A stretch of 64,000 bases of DNA from a virus, in IMG/VR virus record IMGVR_UViG_3300010233_001188, positions 26,196-90,195 of that record. The stretch is one strand, 5' to 3'. This document shows, piece by piece, positions 15,995 to 24,893 of this stretch. The notes under the pieces are model-generated. The model saw only the letters and a program-made list of their open reading frames with translations, was not told the origin of the DNA and did no database searches. A program made the translations under genes and the position numbers. Each line of letters opens with the position of its first letter. Position 1 is the stretch's first letter.

Positions 15995-17466
15995 CAGCCA
16001 TTCATCTTCTGCAAGCGGCCTTCATATTCCTTGATGTATTTCTCAAGCGTAGCGATGGCATTGGGGCTGCCTTGCTTCTTAAGCTGAGTCATTTCCAATC
16101 TCATATCGGCAAGCTCTTTACGCAAATGCTCAGGCGACATGCCTACCGCATCTTTAGCAGAATCTTTGAATACAGGATGGTCCTTGGGATATCCTGCTTC
16201 CTTGGCAGCATGCCTCAATTTCTCTAAATTTTTCCCAGTAACAGGCTCGCCATAAGCGGCTCGTGCCAATCCAACGCGGTTGGCATAGTGCATTGTCTTA
16301 ACAGGATCAGCATCCTTCGCCGTCTTCTTCTTGAATGCGCCAAAGCTGGGCACACCGGAATTGGGCGCGGTCGCCATCTCATCGAAGCTCACGATGCTGT
16401 AATTAGGATATTGCTTTTTGACCCATTCAATTATTTCAGAACGAGGGGCAGACGCGCTCATGTCGACTTTGAGCGTGAAAACGCCTTTTTTCAGATCACT
16501 CTTATCCTGAACTTTCACAGAGCGAGATGCATCCTTAGCCACATTCACAACCTTGCCGAATGCTTTAAGGCTAGGCTTTTGAAAAGCCTTCAATCCATTA
16601 TCCTTAGCAGATGCCTTATCATTCACATTAACGCCCTTATCCTGTAAGTTCTGCGCGGCGGTGGATTGATTTACTGCATCTTTAGTAACGGCATTCACAA
16701 CCTTGCCTCCAAGAGATGCTTTAGGCGCGCCTTTCACAATATGCATGTTCTCATCATAGTGCGTATTGTCGTTAAGCTTAAGTTCCGGCTTCACGGAATC
16801 TTTCATCTGCAAATGCTTTGGCGGAACCTGAAACTTTTCATCCTCGGCGTGAGCATCTTCCTTCGACTCTTCGGTGAAGAATTTAATCAAGCCCCTGATC
16901 AGCCCGGACCAATCCGACTTCTCCATATCCTGAGCTTCAGGCTTGTTCATAATCCCTAACTTATCCTTCAAAGTCTGAGCTACGGCTGGATGCATTGGCT
17001 GTGGGAGTTCATTTGGACCGAACCATCCCCAATCCGAATGCTCGTCGTTAAGCTTAGGTTCAAACGGCTTGTCTATTGGATGGGCAAATGTCGTGAATGT
17101 CATACCATTGGGCGTTTCACGTTGGTCTAGGACGCGCAATTTGCCTTGCGGGGCGTCCTGGCCTATCTCTTCGGCAACTTCCCGCCTAGCGGCTTCGTGG
17201 GGCTTCTCATTGCCATCAGCTTTACCGCCCGGAAAAGCCCAGTGACCTTTGAAATTGCCCTCAGACTCGGAACGCTTTAGCAGGAGTACTTTAGCATCAG
17301 GTGTAATGTAGAGCACACCCGCTGCTTGCGGCTTTGCATCAAAGCTCTTGCCCTTATCAGCTTCGGCGTATTCTTTTCCAACGCTCTGAGGCACACCGCC
17401 ATACCCACCTTTGGTATGTGATGCTGCTTCCATAAGACGATGCTGGGCAGGCGAAACAGACGGCAT
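15994..17466 (-). CDS. Nudix hydrolase fused to a long charged virion-type tail
   Basis: A 490-residue protein. Residues 1-45 (PSVSPAQHRLMEAASHTKGG; VGKEYAEADKG) form a DUF3008-like lead found in phage proteins. Residues 50-170 are a Nudix domain with a full box, GGKADGNEKPHEAARREVAE then EIG, which hydrolyses nucleoside diphosphates linked to another group. The remaining 300 residues are Lys/Asp/Ala-rich, with a globular patch (EIIEWVKKQYPNYSIVSFDE) and a coiled C-terminus. Its place between MuF and protease genes suggests it may be packaged with the head. The substrate is unknown. Confidence 0.75.
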   Translation of the reverse strand: MPSVSPAQHRLMEAASHTKGGYGGVPQSVGKEYAEADKGKSFDAKPQAAGVLYITPDAKVLLLKRSESEGNFKGHWAFPGGKADGNEKPHEAARREVAEEIGQDAPQGKLRVLDQRETPNGMTFTTFAHPIDKPFEPKLNDEHSDWGWFGPNELPQPMHPAVAQTLKDKLGIMNKPEAQDMEKSDWSGLIRGLIKFFTEESKEDAHAEDEKFQVPPKHLQMKDSVKPELKLNDNTHYDENMHIVKGAPKASLGGKVVNAVTKDAVNQSTAAQNLQDKGVNVNDKASAKDNGLKAFQKPSLKAFGKVVNVAKDASRSVKVQDKSDLKKGVFTLKVDMSASAPRSEIIEWVKKQYPNYSIVSFDEMATAPNSGVPSFGAFKKKTAKDADPVKTMHYANRVGLARAAYGEPVTGKNLEKLRHAAKEAGYPKDHPVFKDSAKDAVGMSPEHLRKELADMRLEMTQLKKQGSPNAIATLEKYIKEYEGRLQKMNG

Positions 17467-17881
17467 TAGAACTCGAAACTATCCGCAGCCATCATCTTTT
17501 GAATACGAAGCATACGCTGACGTTCCCGTTCTAATAGCTTAGATAGTCTTTCAGGATGATCGCGCGCTTCCTGCTCAACCCTATTGGTCAAGTTATGCGC
17601 GGCCTCATAACCAAGGCCCGTCTCGCGCATGATGTTATGTTCTGTAATTTCGTGAAGCAGAATAAGCTCTAGCTCAGAGCTATTAGCATCATCAATCCAG
17701 ATTTCGTTCTTAGGAAACCAGGATGGGTATGCCTCGTCATTACCGCCTTCTCGAGACCTTCGACCTCGAGGAGTCTGAAAGGCACCAACCTCTCGAGCAC
17801 CAATTCCTTATTAATGAAGGGTTCTAGCGCCTTTACCCCGATATATTTCTCGAGCGCCCCGCCACCCTTGATGCCGATCAT
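17466..17881 (-). pseudogene. Phage protein gene apparently broken by a -1 frameshift
   Basis: Two reading frames are each coherent over only part of this stretch. Frame 1 gives IGIKGGGALEKYIGVKALEP and VLERLVPFRLLEVEGLEKA, then decays and stops at 17669. The frame -1 to it gives DEAYPSWFPKNEIWIDDANS, LILLHEITEHNIMRETG, YEAAHNLTNRVEQEARDHPE and ends FEF at 17466. The second part resembles phage proteins with 'PKNEIWIDD ... LLHE-x-x-E' and lacks any good start of its own. Either a mutation or an unusual frameshift at about 17735-17760 joins them. Four CTCGAG hexamers occur in this short region. Confidence 0.55.
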
Positions 17882-17889
17882 TATAGCGC

Positions 17890-18393
17890 TTAGCTGCCCC
17901 AACACGGCGATGAGCCTCTAGCCCTACCGGCCATGCATTCTTGCTTAGTCAAGGGTCTGATGAAATCCGACTCATACACGGACGGGCTAATGACTTTCTT
18001 TTCTTTCATCTTGCCGGTATGCGCTACTCGTACACGCTGCTCATGAACATGAAGCGGAGTTCGCATGCTATTAGGCGCATCTAAATTAACCCAGCGCCTA
18101 ACAACCTTGTCCGTTACATCATGTGCTTCGGGAAAGGCGCTGCGTAAAGCTATAGCAACCTTATGACAAGACATCCCGGTTTTGTAGAGCATCACGCCCT
18201 GATCGCGGATATGCTGCGGTACATTGCGCTTGTAATGAGTGTTTGTCCGCATAAGATGCGGGGCATGTTGATGGATAATCTTGGATACAGTGGTAGTGCC
18301 GCATCCCATCTGCGCCCCAGCTAATTCATAACTTAAGCCGGAGCCGTAAAGTTCAATCGCCTGCTTTATGACATCAGTGTTGTAAAGTGTCAT
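17890..18393 (-). CDS. Protein with two helix-turn-helix repeats
   Basis: A 167-residue protein. Two homeodomain-like HTH units are visible: IKQAIELYGSGLSYELAGAQ with MGCGTTTVSKII, and DQGVMLYKTGMSCHKVAIAL ending VTDKVVRRWVN. The C-terminal 50 residues are basic and of unclear fold. Similar arrays occur in transposase N-termini, mobile nucleases and small regulators. No catalytic motif is seen. It lies in the virion operon before the broken gene at 17.5-17.9 kb. Confidence 0.55.
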   Translation of the reverse strand: MTLYNTDVIKQAIELYGSGLSYELAGAQMGCGTTTVSKIIHQHAPHLMRTNTHYKRNVPQHIRDQGVMLYKTGMSCHKVAIALRSAFPEAHDVTDKVVRRWVNLDAPNSMRTPLHVHEQRVRVAHTGKMKEKKVISPSVYESDFIRPLTKQECMAGRARGSSPCWGS

Positions 18394-18483
18394 TCGTAAT
18401 CCCGCCCTCAGAAAAGGTTAGCTACTCAATATATACTCTGAAAGCTACCCAATCCTAAAGCGACTGGCAACAAGAAAATCTCT

Positions 18484-18678
18484 TTAAGCGTGACCATCAC
18501 AGATCATGTCCTGAAGATAGGCGACATTCATCTGGACAAGACCTAAAATCTGCTCATCCTGACTAGGCGTTAGTTTAGAATCGATAAAAGCTTCAAGCAC
18601 TGTAAAATCTAGACCTAACGCCTCGGCATTCGAGTAGAATAGCGCACCAGATGGGAATGTAAGTGTAAAAGGAACCAT
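18484..18678 (-). CDS. Small protein of unknown function
   Basis: A 64-residue protein (FPSGALFYSNAEALGLDFTV; LTPSQDEQILGLVQMN). AAGGGG lies about 8 bases before the ATG. The flanks of about 70-90 bp contain no further gene. I do not recognise the family; composition is ordinary for this genome. Confidence 0.5.
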   Translation of the reverse strand: MVPFTLTFPSGALFYSNAEALGLDFTVLEAFIDSKLTPSQDEQILGLVQMNVAYLQDMICDGHA

Positions 18679-18745
18679 GCATGCGCCCCTTAGTAATGAG
18701 GTAATTTATGGTTGGAGTGCTGGAATGATTGGAGCCGCTTGGCAT

Positions 18746-19339
18746 CTACATATCAGGCCAATAGCGATTATGCTTACGTGCATTTTCACTTCCTAACAAT
18801 ACCTGAAGATTGGCAGGAGCGTGCAATCCACATACAACTTTGGAGGTAAGCGGAACCATATGATCCACATGGTATCGCTTTCCAGTTTCTTCCGTTAATC
18901 TGATTGCCTTTTCGTAAAAAGGGGCGATCTCATCAAAATTAACCCACGGTGGCGTTGCTTGCTTTTCTACTCGACGCCTTCTAGCTGCTTTTTTAGCCTT
19001 GCACTCTAAGCTAAGATTTTCTCTATAAATCTTGCATTTTGCAAGCACTAATTCCCGATTTTCTTGGTACCATTTGGCGTGCTGCTCGTAAGACTGTTCT
19101 TTGTGAGCATAATACCAAGCCTTCCCACGAGCTAATATTTCATCTCGATGATTAGCCTGATATATTTTATAAGCTTCGGCCTCTTCTTCCCTATGGACCT
19201 GATGATGCTCGCTACGGCATTGCTTGCATCGATGTGATAGACCGTCTTTTTTATACTTATCTTTTGAGAAAGAGCTTCTCAATTTCCATTGTTCGCAAAT
19301 AGCACAACGTTTGTAGTCTTCGCGCTTCACGCGAGCCAT
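18746..19339 (-). CDS. HNH homing endonuclease
   Basis: A 197-residue protein. The N-terminus has a zinc knuckle (CAICEQWKLRSSFSKDK, C-x-x-C), then a long basic helical linker. The C-terminus is an HNH nuclease: YHVDHMVPLTSKVVCGLHAP followed by NLQVLLGSENARKHNR (His-Asp-His, Asn, Asn-x-x-Lys-x-Asn). It is a freestanding mobile nuclease, lying in the gap downstream of the MuF gene with about 90 bp of non-coding sequence on one side. Confidence 0.85.
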   Translation of the reverse strand: MARVKREDYKRCAICEQWKLRSSFSKDKYKKDGLSHRCKQCRSEHHQVHREEEAEAYKIYQANHRDEILARGKAWYYAHKEQSYEQHAKWYQENRELVLAKCKIYRENLSLECKAKKAARRRRVEKQATPPWVNFDEIAPFYEKAIRLTEETGKRYHVDHMVPLTSKVVCGLHAPANLQVLLGSENARKHNRYWPDM

Positions 19340-19431
19340 GAGAACTCCTTCTCAACCACTCGATTGGACAAGTCACAGCAGGTCCGCGAGTGACGGACTT
19401 TTCGGGGATCAGCCTAGCTGTGATAAAATAT

Positions 19432-20367
19432 CTATACTAAAGCGGGAATAATGGGAGACGTAGTGCATCTACAATTTATAAGCTCACCAGTCTGTATGCG
19501 GCGTCTTACTTTAGGATCTGGATCGTACCAGCCTAACTTTATTGAGAACCTTTTCCCCGACTGGGCAACATGCGTCTTTCTCTGAGTCTTACCCGCATGC
19601 GAATGCCGCCAAATTCCCTCTTCGATTCCCAACTCATTAAATCGAGCTTTATTAAACATACTATGGGCGCGGCGAGTCTGGTCACGTGCAATAATCGTAG
19701 CCCGTCTTTCGGTCACGCCGTAATGCTTTTGCAAATCTTGCGTTAAACCATGCAAATCCTTGCCCACGGATACCGAACGCATCACTGTGCCCTGGACTTG
19801 CTGTAGGTACTGACTCGGGATAGACTTAATCAAAGCTACGTTCTCTTGAACCGTAGCTTGCAATATGTCTTGCTGAGCTTTCGTTAACTTGAAATCGATG
19901 GCTATTCCAGCATCCCTCAGAATCTTGGTAAGCTGGGCACTAGACCGTTTCTCCACCGACTGGGCAAAATACTTGGCTAGTTTCTCGGATGCGGCGTTAA
20001 AGCGTTTGTTCCACTTTTTATTCAACTGAGCCATGACTTGCTTAAGCTCGGTTGCCGGTAAGGCGTCCATTGCCATTGAGGCTTGCGACGTTGCCTCGTG
20101 GCTGGCTTTATTAGCCTTTTGGGCTTGTGGTAGCCAAACTATGCCAAATTCGGCGTACAGGCTTTCTAGCGAGTCCTGAGCCATTTCAGCCACTACAGGG
20201 GGATTTTCCTTGTAGGCAGCCCTAATCTCGCGCAAGACATCATCATTCATAGCCTTGATGAGCTTCTTAAGCGCCCTACGATACTCAGCCTCAATCCCAG
20301 CATTCGGGGGGGCTATCGGTAATGCTTTCTCGCCCGGCTTAAGTTGCGGCGTAGCCTTAAGGCCCAC
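19432..20367 (-). CDS. Head morphogenesis protein, MuF-like
   Basis: A 311-residue protein. The C-terminal third has the MuF signature: VTERRATIIARDQTRRAHSM, GIWRHSHAGKTQRKTHVAQS and the end QTGELINCRCTTSPIIPALV (N-C-R-C). The first 200 residues are helical. MuF proteins are minor head components that act near the portal and may be ejected. It lies three genes downstream of the portal, the usual neighbourhood. Confidence 0.85.
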   Translation of the reverse strand: MGLKATPQLKPGEKALPIAPPNAGIEAEYRRALKKLIKAMNDDVLREIRAAYKENPPVVAEMAQDSLESLYAEFGIVWLPQAQKANKASHEATSQASMAMDALPATELKQVMAQLNKKWNKRFNAASEKLAKYFAQSVEKRSSAQLTKILRDAGIAIDFKLTKAQQDILQATVQENVALIKSIPSQYLQQVQGTVMRSVSVGKDLHGLTQDLQKHYGVTERRATIIARDQTRRAHSMFNKARFNELGIEEGIWRHSHAGKTQRKTHVAQSGKRFSIKLGWYDPDPKVRRRIQTGELINCRCTTSPIIPALV

Positions 20368-20368
20368 G

Positions 20369-20776
20369 TTAAGCAGCCGACCTCATGATTTCGGCAAGCG
20401 GCACATCCTTGGGCCGATAGACGCAACAATGGTAGTAGTCATTCAAAGCAGGCTTCTCAGGCACAGCTAAGGAATTAATTTCAATAAGCTCGTAACCAGG
20501 GAGCAAGCCTTCGTAGAACTCTTGCGGCTGCATCTTGCCTACGACATAAACGCCCGGCCATGCAATATCATTGTCCACCAGGACATCGAAATAATGACCA
20601 TCCTTGGTGGTATACTGGATCATGCGCTCGCCAAACTCATTGTTTGGCATAGGCTGTAAGCCACTCACTGACACATGCTGTAAAAGGCGTTGTGCGGAGA
20701 GAAGCGCGTTAACGAGTTCTTGATTATAATTCATAGCGTCAAAAAGGTCTGTGGCGTCTCGGATGATCATCATCAA
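20369..20776 (-). CDS. Phage protein of unknown function
   Basis: A 135-residue protein with IQYTTKDGHYFDVLVDNDIA, then WPGVYVVGKMQP. The pattern recurs in phage genomes near portal genes but has no known role. The first 38 bases overlap the small membrane-protein gene at 20739-20855. The ATG triplet run at the start leaves the exact initiation codon open. Confidence 0.5.
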   Translation of the reverse strand: MMMIIRDATDLFDAMNYNQELVNALLSAQRLLQHVSVSGLQPMPNNEFGERMIQYTTKDGHYFDVLVDNDIAWPGVYVVGKMQPQEFYEGLLPGYELIEINSLAVPEKPALNDYYHCCVYRPKDVPLAEIMRSAA

Positions 20777-20855
20777 CAGGAGGCTTCATTAAGCCGAGCG
20801 TCAATCCGGTAATGGAAACAGAAAGCAGCACAAGGCATAAAGCATCGAACCACAT
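20739..20855 (-). CDS. 38-residue single-span membrane peptide
   Basis: MWFDALCLVLLSVSITGLTL followed by GLMKPPVDDDHPRRHRPF: one hydrophobic helix of about 20 residues with a polar, basic C-terminus. The start ATG shares its A with the stop of the upstream coiled-coil gene (TGATG), implying re-initiation. Its size and topology resemble a holin-like or spanin-like micro-protein, but there is no lysis gene next to it. It was found by reading the gap by hand. Confidence 0.5.
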   Translation of the reverse strand: MWFDALCLVLLSVSITGLTLGLMKPPVDDDHPRRHRPF

Positions 20856-21286
20856 CAGCTGATCTTCTTTATGTCTGAGATGTATACTTGAGCATAGCCC
20901 ATATCTTTGTAATGAGCCGAAGCCTTGTTAGTGGCCTCAATAGAGGATGCAGCTTCTACTTCAAACTCAAACTGGCGATCATCAACGTGACAGGTAAGCT
21001 TGAACTTAGTCTTGGTATCGCCGTCATTGTATTGAGCATCTTGCGCTGCCGTCTTTGCGCCTTTCTTGGCATCTTCGATTTCTTGATCTAACGCCAAAAC
21101 ATTAGCCTCAAGACGGCGGACTGTGCTCATGTAACCGGACGAGCGCGCTTCCTGAATCTTTTCCCGAAGCTCGCCCGCTTCTTGCTCAAGCCTGGATACA
21201 GTAGAGTCCTGAGCGATACGCCATTCATTATCCTTGGCGCGATGAATGAGGATGGATGCTAAATCGCCATTAGGATTGAACGGCAT
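20855..21286 (-). CDS. Coiled-coil phage protein
   Basis: A 143-residue protein. Residues about 25-80 form a heptad-rich coiled coil (TVSRLEQEAGELREKIQEAR; RRLEANVLALDQEIEDAKK). The C-terminal half (KFKLTCHVDDRQFEFEVEAA, SSIEATNKASAHYKDMGY) looks like a small alpha/beta domain. Function is unknown. It lies two genes downstream of the portal. Confidence 0.55.
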   Translation of the reverse strand: MPFNPNGDLASILIHRAKDNEWRIAQDSTVSRLEQEAGELREKIQEARSSGYMSTVRRLEANVLALDQEIEDAKKGAKTAAQDAQYNDGDTKTKFKLTCHVDDRQFEFEVEAASSIEATNKASAHYKDMGYAQVYISDIKKIS

Positions 21287-21291
21287 TGACT

Positions 21292-21516
21292 TTAATTTCC
21301 TTTAGCCGGACTAGAGGTATATGTCACGAATACCTTATTCGTGTCTTCTACCATTTTACCGCGTAAGAACTCAACCCGCTTTATTTCACCATCCGGGTAG
21401 AAATCCATAGCGGCAATCTCTGGACACGAGCCACCGTGCATCAAACCGCACCAGATGCACGAATCATCATGCTCATGCTCTAAATCCGGCTCGATTACCC
21501 GATCAATCAACTTCAT
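21292..21516 (-). CDS. Small conserved phage protein with Cys/His cluster
   Basis: A 74-residue protein. The core HDDSCIWCGLMHGGSCPEIA, MDFYPDGEIKRVEF has four likely metal ligands (C-x-x-C, H, C). A 'C-x-x-CG-x-x-HGG-x-CP ... YYPDG-x-(V/I)KRVEF' pattern recurs in phage genomes beside terminase or portal genes. The role is not known. Its ATG overlaps the portal stop by four bases. Confidence 0.55.
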   Translation of the reverse strand: MKLIDRVIEPDLEHEHDDSCIWCGLMHGGSCPEIAAMDFYPDGEIKRVEFLRGKMVEDTNKVFVTYTSSPAKGN

Positions 21517-23102
21517 GCCGCTTCTTCTACCTCTGTATCAGGTTCGCCATCTTCCGGCTCGCCAATCTCACTACCTCTAGATACTATACCGGGAGTGTTC
21601 GGCTCGTCATTCTCAACTTGACCTTGTAGATCAGCATCATCTAAAGGTTCGGCCACATCCAAGCCCTGATACTTAGTGCTAGGATCGGACGCCAAGGTTT
21701 GCCGCTCTTCATCAGGGCTAATAACACCAGCCTGAATAAGTGTGGACGCGGAATTGGCATCCATTTGCCTAATCTCGGCTGCTTCCTTATCGCTCATGGA
21801 CCAAAGCGGCTCATACGTAAACACAATATCAGGATCAACTTCATCCCATATCGAAAGCATAATGAAGTGGATTACCGTAGTAAGCTGCTTAGTCCACAAC
21901 ACTTGCTGGTAAGCATGTATCCAATCGTAGAAGACTCGTATTTCTTCTTCTGATGTGGAGTTTAGACCGGATGGGCTGATGCCCGTGTACTTCACTAGCG
22001 GTATCCCGGACACAACGCAACACTGCTCTAATGCTTGGGCCTGTAAGTGATCTAAGCCACCAATGGATGCCGATACATTGGCAAAATCTTCTGAATCCTT
22101 ATTCAGAACCATCATTCCGCGATTGTCACGGAAATTATTAAACAACTCGATGCGGTTTATCAGTTCTACATTGCCAGTCTGAAGCAATGCCTGAAGATCA
22201 GTCTTTAGAACAAATACGCTGAAGCTATGGATAAGATCGGAAACCGATTGCCGGGTTCTAATCCAATTATCTACATACGGTTCAGCCATCTGAGTAAGCG
22301 ACAAACCGCCAAACGAATAAGCGGGCTTGAGTAAGTCTGGAACTTCCCGGCCAATAAACGTAAGCAACCGTGATGCGTGTAGCCGCTTACCCTGTACAAA
22401 CCATTCTTGCGGTTTGTACCAGTCAGGTAAGAGCGGATCGTTAGCGTTGTAAAAGCTAGGGTAACACCACATAGCTTCTACAGTTTGTAACCGCTTTAAA
22501 GGATGCTCTTTACTGCACTTGGCTTTTGATAAGTCATTACGGCCATCACCAATCGGTTTCTGTAATTCATCCCGATCATGCGACGTGCCTAAATCCAGAT
22601 AGAGATGTGAGCGGCCAAACTCGCCATCCTGTAAAGCCAGCTCTTGAAACTTACCGCGAACATCATACGACTCTATCGCATCTTCTAATTCTGTGATTCT
22701 ATCGGACTTATCCCCATCCGTAGACTTGGATTCAAACTTGATCCACTTACGCGCCATCTCTGTCGAAATGATTTCAGAGATGCGACGAAATTCTGGCCGT
22801 TGCGCTTGGGCCGCGAGCGCCTGAAATCCCGGCCAATATGTGCCATACATCAAGCCGAAGGGTGCATATGCTTCAGCCCCGCCTTCAAACCCAGCCTCAT
22901 CCATTGCTAAGGTTGGTCGTTTCCAATCCTTAGGGACAACTCCTGGGAATGGTTCAGCGGGCTTAAACATCCGCGCAAAATCAATGGCAGATGCATTAGG
23001 CTTGTGACGAGATAACTCTAATAGCTCTAACGGGATCTTCATCGGCTTTTTTTCAGCCGACTTTACATCCTTAGCTATATCAGCCCGCTTAACTCGTGGC
23101 AT
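21513..23102 (-). CDS. Portal protein (DUF1073-type)
   Basis: A 529-residue protein. GLMYGTYWPGFQALAAQAQR, FRRISEIISTEMARKWIKFE, SRLLTFIGREVPDLLKPAYS, and GIPLVKYTGISPSGLNSTSE with EEEIRVFYDWIHAYQQ are the standard sequence of DUF1073 portals. The dodecameric portal forms the DNA gate in the capsid. It overlaps the terminase stop by one base. Confidence 0.9.
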   Translation of the reverse strand: MPRVKRADIAKDVKSAEKKPMKIPLELLELSRHKPNASAIDFARMFKPAEPFPGVVPKDWKRPTLAMDEAGFEGGAEAYAPFGLMYGTYWPGFQALAAQAQRPEFRRISEIISTEMARKWIKFESKSTDGDKSDRITELEDAIESYDVRGKFQELALQDGEFGRSHLYLDLGTSHDRDELQKPIGDGRNDLSKAKCSKEHPLKRLQTVEAMWCYPSFYNANDPLLPDWYKPQEWFVQGKRLHASRLLTFIGREVPDLLKPAYSFGGLSLTQMAEPYVDNWIRTRQSVSDLIHSFSVFVLKTDLQALLQTGNVELINRIELFNNFRDNRGMMVLNKDSEDFANVSASIGGLDHLQAQALEQCCVVSGIPLVKYTGISPSGLNSTSEEEIRVFYDWIHAYQQVLWTKQLTTVIHFIMLSIWDEVDPDIVFTYEPLWSMSDKEAAEIRQMDANSASTLIQAGVISPDEERQTLASDPSTKYQGLDVAEPLDDADLQGQVENDEPNTPGIVSRGSEIGEPEDGEPDTEVEEAA

Positions 23103-24379
23103 CAGCGGAAACGAGGACTCCGGTACAATTCAACATGACTGCGCTTATACACATCAGCATGACTACTTGAACCTAGATTCCTTGATGCCTCAATAATGGC
23201 AGGGCTAATTCGTGTGATGGTTGATTTTCTCAGCTCAAAAATACTATAGCGTATCGCATCCACCACATGGTTATTCTTATCTTCTAGGATGGCCAGCACT
23301 TCGCCGGTCATCTTATCAGTCTTGAAGCTATAGGTCGCCAATTCGTCAATCGTATGTGTGCATCTAGGATGCACCACAATATCATAAGACTTCAGGAACT
23401 CGATACCGTCTTCAACCGAACCAGCACCTTTCTTGGAAGGCTTTATCATTGGGAAGCCATTACGCTTCATATAATCGATTGTCTCAGGCCGAGCGCAATC
23501 CGCCGTGATGGTCCACTTATTCGACTGAGGTACTTCCCGGAACAGATTAGGCGTAGATTCAATCGTACACCCCACCTTGTAAGCCTCGTAGTCAATGTAA
23601 AGCTTACGATCCAGGATAAAGCATCTAACTAAGACCGTAGGATCAACTGAATAGCCCCAATCCGCGCCGTAATAGAAATGAGCATTGGCTGGGGTAACAA
23701 ACTCTTCGATTTTCCAATTATGGAATACACGGGCTTCTGATCTACGCTGGTATCCGCCTAGCCATACATGCGCGTACTTATCAGGATCACGCCGTTTGTC
23801 CCATTCTAAGTCTTTCTTTAAGACTTCGGGGAAGAACGGGTTATCATACCAATGGATTTCTCTGACAATAGAGCTAGGCGGCGGCTCACCGCCTCGGAAC
23901 ATATTGTCTACGGGATCTTTAGGTGATCTTGGATTCCAAGAAAACCATAGTTCTGAATCAGGCTTACGAATAGTGGGTATTAAAGTTTGTAGGCTTATCT
24001 GACTAACTGCGTTTGCCTCATCTACCCAGGCAATATCGACGCCTTCCATGGATCGGACTGCATCAGATGACATTTGCCTCAAGCCTGCAAACAGAAAAAG
24101 CGACCCGTTAGGGCCTCTTATCTCTTGATCGGTGGACTCAAAGAAATTATCCCATTCCAATTCCTTGATCTTATCGTCAAGCAATCGCTTGGATGAATCA
24201 CGGATGGAATGCTGTACTTCACGAGCGCAAAGAATACGCTTTGGGCCGCGTCTTGCCAGGATCAGTAATGCTTTAGCGAATGAATGAGACTTAGCCGAAC
24301 CACGGCCACCATGGGCGGCTTTATATCGGCTAGGTGTAAATAGGAACTTGAACGCGGATGGTAATTGAGTAGTGGTCAA
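23102..24379 (-). CDS. terL: Terminase large subunit
   Basis: A 425-residue packaging motor. ATPase: YKAAHGGRGSAKSHSFAKAL (Walker A) and SMEGVDIAWVDEANAVS (Walker B with catalytic Glu). A coupling-type motif is seen in ELWFSWNPRSP. C-terminal nuclease: FYYGADWGYSVDPTVLVRC has the first acidic residue, and LAILEDKNNHVVDAIRYS the last. It cleaves concatemers and pumps DNA through the portal. It is placed between the small-subunit-like gene and the portal. Confidence 0.93.
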   Translation of the reverse strand: MTTTQLPSAFKFLFTPSRYKAAHGGRGSAKSHSFAKALLILARRGPKRILCAREVQHSIRDSSKRLLDDKIKELEWDNFFESTDQEIRGPNGSLFLFAGLRQMSSDAVRSMEGVDIAWVDEANAVSQISLQTLIPTIRKPDSELWFSWNPRSPKDPVDNMFRGGEPPPSSIVREIHWYDNPFFPEVLKKDLEWDKRRDPDKYAHVWLGGYQRRSEARVFHNWKIEEFVTPANAHFYYGADWGYSVDPTVLVRCFILDRKLYIDYEAYKVGCTIESTPNLFREVPQSNKWTITADCARPETIDYMKRNGFPMIKPSKKGAGSVEDGIEFLKSYDIVVHPRCTHTIDELATYSFKTDKMTGEVLAILEDKNNHVVDAIRYSIFELRKSTITRISPAIIEASRNLGSSSHADVYKRSHVELYRSPRFR

Positions 24380-24385
24380 AAGCTA

Positions 24386-24781
24386 CTACTCTTCCGTTTC
24401 TTCCCTATCACCATCAACAAAGATAATCTTCAGCGTTCCGTCTAGCGGGATAGGCCCACCATTGGGGCCGGTATGCTGGATAGACGCAAAGCGTGCGTGC
24501 ATGAAAGGCATCAACTTGTCGCCCTCATCGGCAGCAGCTAGGGCATACTTCTCATTGGTAATGTTACCGGTCTTATCCGTAGCCTTGGTCCAGAAATGCC
24601 GCATAAGCCTTAATTTTAGCTCTAGGGGCGTAATTCCCTCTTTGGCGGCGTCCTCTGCTATCTTACGGCTTAAAACGTTTAAGGAGCCTTTAGGGCGGCC
24701 TACCTTACGGGTGTAAGTCTTCTTCTTACTAGTAGGAAGAACGGTTTTAGTCGAAAGGTTATCAGTTCTTGAAACACGCAT
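24386..24781 (-). CDS. Terminase small subunit-like protein
   Basis: A 131-residue protein of the family that immediately precedes this type of large terminase. It has a basic start with TRKVGRPKGSLN (an AT-hook-like GRPKG), GITPLELKLRLMRHFW, then YALAAADEGDKLMPFMHARF. The usual role of a small terminase is recognition of the packaging site. I assign it by family memory and position; no HTH is obvious, so moderate confidence. Confidence 0.6.
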   Translation of the reverse strand: MRVSRTDNLSTKTVLPTSKKKTYTRKVGRPKGSLNVLSRKIAEDAAKEGITPLELKLRLMRHFWTKATDKTGNITNEKYALAAADEGDKLMPFMHARFASIQHTGPNGGPIPLDGTLKIIFVDGDREETEE

Positions 24782-24893
24782 TCAAAGATTAGGTTTTCTA
24801 ATGCATCCTGTAACGAGTTATGATTTGGCGTGAAGCTACCGCAGCCAAGGGATGACCCTTGATCGCCAATCTTAAAGCCCACATACACAGGCT

